Part shown: in pieces, positions 29,961 to 38,926 of the stretch | Layout of the letters: each line of letters opens with the position of its first letter | Position numbering within the stretch: the stretch's first letter is position 1 | DNA from: Rhizaria sp. SCN 62-66 | Taxonomy: Eukaryota; Rhizaria, unplaced | Direction: 5' to 3' | DNA length: 64,000 bases | Assembly: GCA_001724265.1 (NCBI GenBank) | Contig: MEDY01000097.1 | Location: 1 to 64,000 of the forward strand | The notes under the pieces: generated by a model | Databases searched by the model: none | Seen by the model: the letters and a program-made list of their open reading frames with translations, nothing else | Told to the model about the DNA's origin: nothing | Position numbers and translations under genes: made by a program

Positions 29961-32900
29961 TTACTCTTGCTGGTAGCGCTGCTCAGCGGGGTTCCACGAC
30001 GCCTGTTGCCCCCAGCGGCCGCCAGACTGATGTTGCTGTTGCTGCTGCTGCTGCTGCTGCTGGGACTGCTGCTGAGACTGCGGCTGGCCGTAACCATCGC
30101 CCTGGTTCGCGTCGCCGTGGCCGTGGCCGGTGAGATTGCTGTTGCTGCGGCTGTGGCCGCTGCGGTGGCCTGGGCCCTGGCTGTAGCCATGGCCGCCATA
30201 GCCGCCGCGCGCGGGCGACCGGCTCTGCGGCGAGTGCCCGTGCTGCTGCTGCTGGTGGTGGCCGCCCCGCTGCTGCTGCTGTTGCTGCATGTGTTGCTGC
30301 TGCAGGTGCGAGTTGAGCATCTGCGGCGACGGCGGGTATGCCACAGCGCCCGCGCCTGCGCCCGCGCCCGCGGAGGAACCGCCGCCGCCGCGACTGCTGC
30401 GGGTCAACGCGCCGGGGCTGTTATGATACACGCTGCCGCTCTTGGGCCCGACGAGCCCGAGCCCAAGCCCCACGGGCGACTGCGGCGACGGCGCCTGTAG
30501 CGTCTGCGGGCCGCCGCTGCCGCTGCCGCTGCCGCTGCCGCTGCCGCTGCCGCTGCCGGCGCTGCCGGCGCCGCTGTTGGCGGCGTAGTAGCGCGGCGCT
30601 GCGCCCGCAGCAGTCGCGGCCGCGGCCGCGGCGGCCATGGACGCGGACGAGTAGTTGCCGTGCGGCGGGTACGCCGAAGTTAGGCCGCTTGCGTGCGCGT
30701 GCGCGTGCAGCATCACATGCGACTGTTGCTGCTGTTGCTGCTGCTGCGCGTAGCCGTACGCGGCGTACCCGACGGGCCCGTGCGCGTGTACCTGGCTGAG
30801 TCCGGCACCGCCGTGGCCCGGCTGGGCATGGCCGTGGCCGTGTGCGTGCGCGTGCGGCTGCGGCGGGTAGTGCTGCAGCTGCTGCATCTGCGGCGGTGGC
30901 GCGTTCGCGGCGGGGCCCGGCGCCGACGCGGCAGCCACGGCCGCGGCCGTCAGCGCGGCGGAGTTGCCGTCGCTGTTGCTGGGGCGCATCGGCGTGCCGG
31001 ACCCCGCGCCGACACCGGCGCCCGCGGGGACGCCCGCGAGCCCGCGGCCGTAGCCGCCGTGGGCGACGCCCAGCCCGCCCGGCATGCCCCCGTGGCCGCC
31101 GTGGCCGCCGAGCCCGCCGTGCAAGTGGGCGCCGTGCGCGTGCGCCTGCGGGTGGCCGTGGGCCGCGGCGAGCCCGTGCTGACCGGTGAGCCCATGCTGA
31201 CTGGTGAGCCCGTGCGAGACGCCGTGGCCGTGCGCCGGCTGCAGCCCGCTGTAGCCCACGGCGTGGGCGTGGGGCGGCGCCAGCGCGTGCGCGTGGACCG
31301 CGGGGTGGCCGTGCGCGTGTGCAGAGTGCGCGACGTAGGCGGCGTGCGCGGCCATCGCGTGGCCGTGGGCCGCGGAGTGACCGTGGGCTGCCGAGTGACC
31401 CTGGGCAGGGTGGCCGTGGTAGGCGGAGCCGGCGCCACCGTGCGGTTGCTGCTGCTGGGAGCCCGCTGCTGCCGCAGCGACCGCAGCTGCAGCGGCGGCC
31501 TGTTGCTGCTGTTGCTGCTGCTGGGTGTTGAGACTGAGGCCCATGGCAGCCGCCGCGGCCGCCGCAGCCGCGGCAGCATGCTGTTGCTGCTGCTGCTGCT
31601 GCTGCTGCTGTTGCGAGGGAGACGCGGCGGCGACGGCGGCGGCGGCCGCGGCGGCGACGGCGGCGTTGCTGTTCGCGGCCGCGGCGACGGCGGCGGAGAT
31701 GATGGGCGTGCCCGAGGCCGTGAGCGGGGTGAGGCCCGCGGGCATGGCGACTGGCGGCGCGCCAGGCAGCGTGGGCGCCATGGCGGCCGGCACCGGGCAC
31801 ATCACGGGCTCGAACAGCACGCGCGGGCGCAGCGCGGCCATGGCCTCGACGAGCACGCCGGGCGGGACGGGGCCCGTCAGGAGATCGAGCCCGCCGCCCG
31901 CTCCGGTGCCCGCGCTGGTGGAGCCCGCGGCGACCGCGGCGGCGGCGGCGGCGGCCGGGTGCGTCGTCGCGCCGCCCGCGCCCGCGCCCGCGGCAACCAC
32001 GGCAACGGCGGTGACCGAGGTCAGGACGTGGATCAGCGTCTGCGTCACGGCAGCCAGCACGCGCGACGGCGCGCCAGAGAAGGACACGGTTTTCTCGGTG
32101 GAACGCCCCACGGCCTCGTTGGCCACGCGCACGACAGCGCCAGTGCTCTGCCGCAACGCCGAGATGGTTGCGCCCGCGGGCCCGATCACCGCACCCGACA
32201 GCCCGGCAGGGATCAGCAGCGTCAGGTGCGCGACACAGGTGTCGTCGAGCGCGCCCGTGGTTAGCAGCGCGTCGGCCGGGACCAGCTGCGTGCGAGGGTA
32301 GTACTGGGCCGCCGCGGCCGCAGCAGCAGCGGCCGCCGCGCCGCCGCCGCCACTGCCGCCACCCGCGTGGTGACCGTGGCCGTGGCCGTGCGCGTGACCG
32401 TGAGCATGGGGGTACCCGTCGGGGTCCGAGCCCGAGCCCGCGGTCGAGGCGACGACGGCCGCGGCGGCCGCAGCGGCGCCCGCGGGCGTCAACGTGGTGA
32501 CTCCGTTGGCCGCGGTGGTTGCGACGAGTGTGTTGTGCGAGTCGTACACGAGTCCTTCCAGACCGGCCACGGGCGAGGCGATGATGACGGTGTGGTACGA
32601 CAGCTTCGACACGATAATGTGCAGCGCGGCGGTCACCGCGGGCAGCACGCCGCGCAGGAAGAGCACGCGCGTGTCGGCGCCCGGGCTGTGCGCCTCGAGG
32701 TTCACGTACGCGCCCGTGCGCTCGCGCAGCAGGCGGATGGTGGAGCCGCCGCGGCCGATGACGGCGCCCGCGGAGCGCGCGGTGAGCAGCAGTCGCACAG
32801 GCAGCAACATCTGTTCCAGCAGTACCGGCAGGCCGACCGTCGTGCTCATGCCGGGCAGGGGCAGCGCGGGGCCGGCGGTGCCCGTCGCGCCGCTCGTGCC

Positions 32901-34457
32901 AGCGCCGCCTGCGGTCGCGGCGGCGTTGGCGTTCCCCGCACTGGCGCCCGAGTTGAGGCCGCCAAGGTTGGCGAGGCTGCCGACGTGGAGACCGCCGAGG
33001 TTGAGGCCGCTCAGACTTCCTAGCCCGGAGAGGTTCGCATGAGAATTTGAATGAATCTGCGTCTGATGCTGGGACTGGGACTGGGACTGGGACTGTCCTG
33101 TGGTTGCTGCGGCGACGGCTGCTGCTGCAATCGCCGCCGGGCCCGCACCAGCGGTGTGCGGGTTCTGCTGGTGGGAGTGGTGACCGTGAGCGTGACCGTG
33201 CGCAGTCATGTGTGCAAGCGCGTGCTGGTTGTTGTGGCCGTGATGCTGCGGCTGCATGAGCTCGGCAGCAGGCGAGGCCGGAGTCGACGCGGACGTGGTC
33301 GTCAGCGACGAGGACGACGAGGACGAGGACGACGCGGGCGCCGAGGCCGGGGTCGCGCCAGCGGACGTGGTGCTGCCAGCAGCCGCGGCCGCAGTCGCCG
33401 CAGGGGTCGCCAACGCGAGCGAGGCCAAGCTCTGCGACAACGCGCGCGCGCCAACGTCGTCGCCGACACTGGCGGCGCCGCCGGAGACGTTGTTCTTGCT
33501 GTTGTTGCTACTGTTGTCGCCAACGCTGTGCCCGTTGTCGCTCCGGGCGACAGCGGCAGCGCCCCCGAGAGCGGTGGGCGCGTGGCCACTGACCGCAGGG
33601 GTGGGCTCCGACGGGGGCGCGGTGGTGGTGGCCGCCGCCGCGCTGTGCGACTGGAGGAGCGCCGCGGGGCCGGACTCGGGGCCCGAACCGGGGCTGAGTT
33701 CGTCCGCGGTCGTCGTCGCGGACGGGGACCGGCCCGCGGGCGGCTGCTGCGCGGCGGCTCTCGAACCCGGCACGGACGCCGCGGACGGCGACGCTGCCAA
33801 GGCCGAGGGACAGGCTGAGGCCGAGTCAGCGGCGATGTCGGCGGCGTCGCTGTCGGGCGGTGCGGGCGCGGTGGTCGCTGGGGAAGGATCCGAGCCGGAG
33901 CCGAGACCGGGGCCGGGGCCGCAGTGTGCGCCTGAGCCAGAGCCTGAGCCTGAGCTGCCTAAGAGTAATGGGGCGTTATTGGCGTTAGGCGAGCTTAGCT
34001 GAGTGCGCAGCATGTGCATGGCCGTCAGGGGCGCCCCAGCAGATGAAGTCGCAGCCACGGGCGCGTTGGCAGAGGCAGATGTAGCGTCTGACGCGGAGGA
34101 TGTGGCATTTGTTGTTGATGACGTCGACATGTCGCTTGTCGAGTGAGGAGGAGCTGGAGCGTCTGCAGGACGCGGGTCCTTGACGGTAACCCCTACACCG
34201 GGCGCTGGTACGGTAGAAGCGCCGCGTAGCAACGTTTGTGTGGCGGCGGTGCAAGGCGCGGTGAAGGCGCTGGCGTCTGCGGCGTCGGCAGAGGTACAGG
34301 CGTGGGTTTGGCGCGTGGATGTGTCGATGTCAACGCTTTGTAAATGCGGTGGGCGGGTACAGTTGTCCGCTCTACCAGGAGGGGTTTTGGGAACGAAAAA
34401 GCTCGACGGGTTGTCTCCTACAATGTGCGCATTAAGACAAAAGTCCAAAGAGTGCAT
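29961..34457 (-). CDS. Two-KH-domain RNA-binding protein with large Gln/Ala/His-rich regions
   Basis: 1498 residues from the ATG at 34457 to TAA. KH1 at about 550-620 has the GxxG loop as GRGG in SAGAVIGRGGSTIRLL. KH2 at about 745-815 has GPAG in SGAVIGPAGATISALRQ. The pairing and spacing recall PCBP/NOVA-type proteins that bind C- or pyrimidine-rich RNA; only two KH domains are visible. The rest is low complexity: Ser/Ala/Thr-rich N-terminus, poly-Ala and poly-Gln tracts, long His-Gly and His-Ala runs in the C-terminal half, and a Gln/Gly/Ser-rich tail. The start is uncertain: an internal ATG at 34130 begins the typical Ser/Thr-rich sequence, and a spliced start from an ATG at 34642 (intron 34418-34629) would also be in frame. 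Probable role in RNA metabolism. Confidence 0.85.
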   Translation of the reverse strand: MHSLDFCLNAHIVGDNPSSFFVPKTPPGRADNCTRPPHLQSVDIDTSTRQTHACTSADAADASAFTAPCTAATQTLLRGASTVPAPGVGVTVKDPRPADAPAPPHSTSDMSTSSTTNATSSASDATSASANAPVAATSSAGAPLTAMHMLRTQLSSPNANNAPLLLGSSGSGSGSGAHCGPGPGLGSGSDPSPATTAPAPPDSDAADIAADSASACPSALAASPSAASVPGSRAAAQQPPAGRSPSATTTADELSPGSGPESGPAALLQSHSAAAATTTAPPSEPTPAVSGHAPTALGGAAAVARSDNGHSVGDNSSNNSKNNVSGGAASVGDDVGARALSQSLASLALATPAATAAAAAGSTTSAGATPASAPASSSSSSSSSLTTTSASTPASPAAELMQPQHHGHNNQHALAHMTAHGHAHGHHSHQQNPHTAGAGPAAIAAAAVAAATTGQSQSQSQSQHQTQIHSNSHANLSGLGSLSGLNLGGLHVGSLANLGGLNSGASAGNANAAATAGGAGTSGATGTAGPALPLPGMSTTVGLPVLLEQMLLPVRLLLTARSAGAVIGRGGSTIRLLRERTGAYVNLEAHSPGADTRVLFLRGVLPAVTAALHIIVSKLSYHTVIIASPVAGLEGLVYDSHNTLVATTAANGVTTLTPAGAAAAAAAVVASTAGSGSDPDGYPHAHGHAHGHGHGHHAGGGSGGGGAAAAAAAAAAAQYYPRTQLVPADALLTTGALDDTCVAHLTLLIPAGLSGAVIGPAGATISALRQSTGAVVRVANEAVGRSTEKTVSFSGAPSRVLAAVTQTLIHVLTSVTAVAVVAAGAGAGGATTHPAAAAAAAVAAGSTSAGTGAGGGLDLLTGPVPPGVLVEAMAALRPRVLFEPVMCPVPAAMAPTLPGAPPVAMPAGLTPLTASGTPIISAAVAAAANSNAAVAAAAAAAVAAASPSQQQQQQQQQQQHAAAAAAAAAAAMGLSLNTQQQQQQQQAAAAAAVAAAAAGSQQQQPHGGAGSAYHGHPAQGHSAAHGHSAAHGHAMAAHAAYVAHSAHAHGHPAVHAHALAPPHAHAVGYSGLQPAHGHGVSHGLTSQHGLTGQHGLAAAHGHPQAHAHGAHLHGGLGGHGGHGGMPGGLGVAHGGYGRGLAGVPAGAGVGAGSGTPMRPSNSDGNSAALTAAAVAAASAPGPAANAPPPQMQQLQHYPPQPHAHAHGHGHAQPGHGGAGLSQVHAHGPVGYAAYGYAQQQQQQQQSHVMLHAHAHASGLTSAYPPHGNYSSASMAAAAAAATAAGAAPRYYAANSGAGSAGSGSGSGSGSGSGSGGPQTLQAPSPQSPVGLGLGLVGPKSGSVYHNSPGALTRSSRGGGGSSAGAGAGAGAVAYPPSPQMLNSHLQQQHMQQQQQQRGGHHQQQQHGHSPQSRSPARGGYGGHGYSQGPGHRSGHSRSNSNLTGHGHGDANQGDGYGQPQSQQQSQQQQQQQQQQHQSGGRWGQQASWNPAEQRYQQE

Positions 34458-35062
34458 GAGAGACAGCAGGGGGGAGGGATCTATAACCTCGTGACAAAGT
34501 GACAGGTTCGCAACACATCAGAGTTAGTTATTGACAGATATGGACGGTTTTACTGCTGCATGAGGAGATAAGATCGATAAGACTGGATAGCACACGTATA
34601 ATACACAGAGGTGAGTGTTGTTTTCTTACCGTTCGAGCTCATCGCGTGGTCCCTAAGGGTGAGAAAATTGAGGGCACAGGAAAGATAGAAGGGTTGAAAA
34701 TGAGATATATTCGAGAGCGCCTTTAGGACGGCTATAGTGCCACAAGTACACTTTGATCCGATAAAATACACATAAAACAAGCTGATGAGACCCATTTTTT
34801 TTGAACTTGCACAAAATCGCGCAAGATTACGCCCCACAAAGCAAACGCTGCCAAGTGCTGCGGTAAGCTTTCGCCCTCGACTTTTGTGGTCGCTCTCTCT
34901 TGTCCGCTCTTGCGATGACTGGCCCCATTTTTCGGAAAGTGACCGTGAGCCTCACTTAGCCATTCGAGAACTTCGGCTGGGCCGAGCCTTGGGGCGGTGT
35001 GATGAGAGGTCGAATCTGGATTTTGCACGATTGTTGCTATTTCGCATTTCAAAGCGTTAATA
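34458..35062. promoter_or_regulatory. Divergent KH-protein / GRP94 promoter region
   Basis: Spacer between divergent starts. It holds a possible upstream exon of the KH gene (ATG at 34642 followed by donor GTAAGA). I looked for heat-shock and ER-stress elements before GRP94 and saw only imperfect GAA/TTC pairs near 34940 and 34965, not enough to call. Confidence 0.45.
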
Positions 35063-37990
35063 ATGCCCAAGCTTAGCGTTGTTCCCCTGCTTCTTCTGGC
35101 TGCTGGTACGTTTCTTTATTTAATTCATCTCGTCGTCTTCGTTTTCGTTGTGAATTTAGGCGTACAAAATCTCGTCGTCCATGCTTGCTGACACAGCGAG
35201 CCCCGATCTTGGTTTCGTCCGGATAAGGCCGTATTGCTCCACTCGAAACGGCATTTTGTTTCTTATTCTGAACATCGATCTACTTGTTATACGCCAAACT
35301 ATCACGTAATTTGTGCTGGCTATCGTTTATTAGCAGATTTTCATGACTGGACAGATTTTGCGGGATGCTGACCAAGCTCTCAAAGGGTTGCGAAGACATG
35401 AATCTTCCCTCTCTTCCTCTTCACCCTTGCTCCATCATTCACCATTTCTCACTTTAAACCTGCTATTTCCTTCTATATTCCTTCTTCTATTGCTCCCGCC
35501 TTTGCATCTACAGCGGCTGCCGCCCCCTATGGCGCTGTTGCTGAGGAGACCACCATCTCGGCGACTGCGACTGCGACTCCCGTCGTGGACGCTGCTGCCC
35601 CCGTGGCCGTCTCTACTTCCGACATCTTCACTCCCGAGCAGCGTGCCGAGATCGAGAAGACTGAGCAGAAGTACGAGTTCCAGGCCGAGGTGAACCGCAT
35701 GATGGACATCATCATCAACTCGCTCTACACCAACCGCGACATTTTCCTCCGCGAGCTCATCTCCAACGCCGCCGATGCGCTCGACAAGATCCGCTTCCTG
35801 TCCCTCACGGACAAGGCCGCTCTTGGCGAGGGCGACGTCGCCAACCTCGACATCAAGATCCGTTTCGACAAGGAGGCCAAGACGCTCACGATCACCGACA
35901 AGGGTGTGGGTATGTCCCGCGAGGAGCTGATGAAGCACCTCGGTGTCGTCGCCAAGTCTGGCACGACCGAGTTCGTCGAGGCCGCGGCCTCTGGCAAGGA
36001 CGCCCTGTCGCTCATCGGTCAGTTCGGTGTCGGTTTCTACTCGATCTACCTTGTCGCCGACAAGGTCACGGTCACCTCCAAGGCCAACGGCCACGACCAG
36101 TACGTGTGGGAGTCGACCGCCAACTCGGTCTACACCATCGCCAAGGACCCCCGCGGCGACACTCTGGGCCGCGGTACCGAGATCACGCTCCACCTCAAGG
36201 ACGACGCCAAGGAGTACGTCAACGAGCGCAAGCTCACCGACCTCGTCGGCAAGTATTCGCAGTTCATCAACTTCCCTATCTACGTCCAGGTCACCAAGAC
36301 CGTCGAGGTGGACGAGCCGCTGCCCGAGGAGGAGGCCGCTGAGGACGCCAACAAGGACAAGGACGACGTCGAGGTCGGCGAGGAGGAGGACGCCGGCAAG
36401 AAGTCGAGCGAACCCAAGACCCGCAAGGTCTCGAAGCAGGTCACCGAGGACAAGCGCATCAACTCCGTCAAGGCCATCTGGACGCGCGCGCCCGCGGACA
36501 TCGAGGAGAGCGAGTACACTGACTTCTACAAGACCCTCACCAAGGCCACTGACGAGCCCCTGGAGAAGCTGCACTTCACTGCCGAGGGTGACATCTCGTT
36601 CAAGTCGATCCTGTTCGTGCCCAAGACGGCCGATGCCGGTCTCTACGACAAGTATTACGAGAAGTCTCACTCTCTCAAGCTCTACGTGCGCCGCGTGCTC
36701 ATCTCGGACGAGTTCAAGGAGTTCCTCCCGCGCTACATCAACTTCGTCAAGGGCGTGGTCGACTCGGACGACCTGCCGCTCAACGTGAACCGTGAGACGC
36801 TGGCGCAGAACCGCGTGCTTAAGGTCATGAGCAAGAAGGTCACGCGCAAGGTGCTCGACATGCTCAAGAAGATGGCCGCGGACGAGAAGAAGGCGATCGA
36901 GATTGAGGAGGAGAAGAAGGAGGCCGCCGCCAACAAGGACAAGGACGGTGACGACGCCGACGCCGAGGAGGACAAGAAGGACGAGGACGAGGCCAAGTAC
37001 CTCAAGCTCTACACTCCTTTCTGGGAGCAGTATGGCCGCTCCATCAAGCTCGGCTACCTCGACGACCAGACGAACAAGAACCTGCTGATGAAGCTGCTCC
37101 GCTTCAAGTCCTCCACGAGCGAGGACAAGTGGGTGTCTCTCGAGGACTACGTTGACCGCATGGGCGACAAGCAGAAGACCATCTACTACATCACCGGCGA
37201 GTCTGAGGCGGCCGTCAAGGCGTCGCCGTTCCTCGAGCAGGCGATGAAGAAGAAGGTCGAGGTGCTGTACCTCACCGACCCCCTGGACGAGTACATTGTC
37301 CAGTCCCTCACCGAGTTCGACGGCACCCCGCTGCAGTCGCTCACCAAGGAGGGCGTCAAGTTCGGCGATGAGAAGAAGAACCTGCTCAAGAAGCTCGAGG
37401 ACGACTTCAAGCCCCTCACGCAGTGGCTCAAGAACGTCTACGGCTCCAAGGTCGAGAAGGTCTCGGTGTCGAACCGCCTTGCGCAGTCGCCCATGGTGCT
37501 CGTCACGTCCCAGTACGGCTGGTCCGCCAACATGGAGCGCATCATGAAGTCCCAGGCGCTCGGCGACAACCGCGCCGCGGCCGGTGGCGCACGCAAGCAG
37601 CTCGAGATCAACCCGTTCCACCCCATGGTCAAGGCGCTGCTCGAGCGCGTCGGCGAGGACGCCGAGGCGAGCGAGACCAAGGACCTGGCCGAGCTGCTCT
37701 ACGACGCCGCGCTGCTGCGCTCCGGCTTCGGCATGGAGGCGCCCGAGAAGTTCGCCCAGCGCGTGCACCGCATCGTCTCGTCGTCGCTCTCGGTCGCCGA
37801 GGACGCCGCCGTGGAGGAGGAGCCCGAGGAGGACATCGACGAGCCCGAGGCTGAGGACTCCTCTAGCTCCAGCTCCAGCTCCGACACCAGCAGCGGCGAC
37901 GGCTCCAACGTCTACACGATCCCGCCCGAGGACATCAAGATCTCGGCCACGCCCTCCGCGCCCGCCGATGAGGACAAGGACGAGCTCTAA
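35063..37990 (+). CDS. HSP90B1: Endoplasmic reticulum Hsp90 (GRP94 / endoplasmin)
   Basis: Exon 1 at 35063-35105, intron 35106-35513, exon 2 at 35514-37990; 839 residues ending TAA. Exon 1 encodes a signal peptide, MPKLSVVPLLLLAA, continued by Ala residues after the splice. The N-terminal GHKL ATPase domain shows LRELISNAADALDKIR (catalytic Glu and Asn), DKGVGMSREEL and GQFGVGFYS. An acidic linker (about 300-330), the middle domain and the dimerisation domain follow. A second charged, Ala/Lys-rich insert sits at about 505-535. The C-terminus is DEDKDEL, ending in the KDEL ER-retrieval signal. Role: ATP-dependent folding of secretory and membrane proteins in the ER lumen. The open frame alone begins at a GTG in exon 2, so only the spliced start explains ER targeting. 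Confidence 0.97.
35106..35513 (+). other. Spliceosomal intron in GRP94 gene
   Basis: 408 nt, donor GTACGT, acceptor CTACAG, phase 1. TTCTCAC has its A at 35451, 62 nt before the acceptor. It separates the signal peptide exon from the chaperone body. Confidence 0.92.
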
Positions 37991-38926
37991 GTAAGCTTTC
38001 AAAGATGAAGTTAAAGAGTGCTCCGTGTGGTGCTCTTTGTCCTCTATTAAAGCTCGCTTATCTTTTCCTGCAACTCTTTTCCCCTCTTGTCTTGCTATGT
38101 TCTAACTGTTTTGTGCCGTGTTCCTCTGATGCGTCTTGTCGACTTTGTGTTGTTTTTGTTCATCAATTTTTCCCCCCGATGCTGCTGAAGCGTGCGGTGG
38201 GTGCGTGTTTCTGTTGTCTGTTTGTGCTGGTGCTGGTGTCGCGACGACGACGACGGACGGTGTCTGCTGTAGCTGCTATGATGCGCGCAGCCCTGGCCGT
38301 CTGTTGCTGATGTTAGTGCCCGTTCTCAGTCTCATTGCATGTGATTGTACGCCTCAGTCCCAATCACTTTTGTCTCTTCGCGAATAATACTAATGCTTCT
38401 CCGAAATACGATTTATCATAATGAAATACCTTTATTACCTATAAATAAAAAAAGGATTCTTAACGTAAAACTCCCATATCAGTTTCAATTGCATCGTATT
38501 AATATCATATTGTTCAGCTTTTCCGCATCATGCTACTCTGCTCTTCGTGGTGACAGCGGTTGGTGGCGGACTGGGGGGGACTCGGTTGCACGCGAAGAGA
38601 AGATGGTCGGACCAAAGCCTTATTATCTCGACAAAATTAACGTCAACACTTGTGAAACTATGTTATTGATTAAAAACCTAGAGTTAAAATATTATATCCA
38701 AATAGAATTATCAAAGACGATGTAACTGTTTCGCAGTCCGTGTTTAAAGTTTCTAACGTATCCAACCCCGCTCTAACAGCTCTTTCCGGTCTCTCTCGGC
38801 TCCACAACATTTCCTTCTCATCCCATTGCATTATAAAGGTGATATTCCAGCTTTAAAGCTCCGCACCTTTACGGAAACTACATTCACACCGCGACACACG
38901 CAACAGGAGGCGTGATACCGAGCGCG
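37991..38926. other. Intergenic region after GRP94
   Basis: T-rich 3' region of GRP94, with AATAAA at 38444-38449, followed by AT-rich sequence and a pyrimidine-rich leader before the MAD3-like gene. No gene recognised. Confidence 0.55.

Noticed and set aside
34860-35062. Heat-shock or ER-stress elements before GRP94
   Set aside because: Only GAA/TTC pairs with wrong spacing were seen, and no CCAAT..CCACG pair.
35585-37990. GRP94 beginning at the GTG at 35585
   Set aside because: It lacks the signal peptide needed with a KDEL end; exon 1 at 35063 joins in frame and supplies it.
35435-38002. 855-codon ORF on the strand opposite GRP94
   Set aside because: It mirrors the strongly conserved GRP94 frame; high GC at third positions keeps the antisense frame free of stops. 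The product has no domain.
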